The notes under the pieces are model-generated. The model saw only the letters and a program-made list of their open reading frames with translations. It searched no databases and was not told the origin of the DNA. Positions 5,573 through 5,574 of a stretch of DNA of 5,574 nucleotides are shown here, piece by piece. Numbering within the stretch: the stretch's first letter is position 1; the number at the start of each line of letters is the position of its first letter. This stretch comes from Bacteroidales bacterium (lineage in GTDB: Bacteria; Bacteroidota; Bacteroidia; Bacteroidales; JAAUTT01). The position numbers and the translations under genes are program-made. The stretch spans positions 1 to 5,574 of the forward strand of contig JAAUTT010000363.1 of assembly GCA_012031335.1 (NCBI GenBank). The letters are read 5' to 3'.

Positions 5573-5574
5573 AT

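Overview
The window looks like chromosomal DNA from a member of the Bacteroidota. Three things point there. It carries an ECF sigma factor and FecR-type anti-sigma pair of the kind expanded in that phylum. It has promoter-like sites matching the Bacteroidota consensus (TTTG, about 19 bases, TAnnTTTG). The base composition is AT-rich and the starts lack clear Shine-Dalgarno sequences. A marine or sediment Marinilabiliales/Prolixibacteraceae-like organism is a guess, not shown by the sequence.

Layout, left to right. Positions 1-1349 (minus strand) hold a regulatory pair: the N-terminal 216 residues of a FecR-like anti-sigma factor running off the left edge, and upstream of it an ECF sigma factor gene with a near-perfect promoter. 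About 400 bases of mostly non-coding AT-rich DNA follow. An AI-2E family membrane transporter gene (1802-2913, plus) comes next. Behind it is a repeat-rich spacer (2978-3143) with three related palindromes and a 90-base inverted-repeat element. A doubtful 62-codon ORF, a small secreted lipoprotein gene (3675-4072, plus) and a strong bidirectional terminator follow. The tRNA-Ser(CGA) gene (4286-4370, minus) has its own promoter and terminator. Just past that terminator lies a structured repeat that copies the tRNA 3' end but is interrupted by exactly 30 bases. The right end holds a DMT/EamA-family transporter gene (4563-5447, minus) and an AT-rich flank with an 11-bp inverted repeat.

The genes do not form one pathway. 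The sigma and anti-sigma genes are a functional unit whose targets (usually a TonB-dependent receptor and SusD-like lipoprotein) would lie beyond the left edge. The two transporters, the lipoprotein and the tRNA look like independent transcription units.

All four complete protein genes read as broken: seven single-base indels, mostly in A/T or G homopolymer runs. Correcting each one restores a family-typical full-length protein (186, 370, 132 and 294 residues). Such uniform damage is best explained by uncorrected sequencing error rather than gene decay. Coordinates below span the whole repaired gene. I see no clear undescribed system. The most unusual structures are the tRNA-derived repeat and the palindrome cluster.
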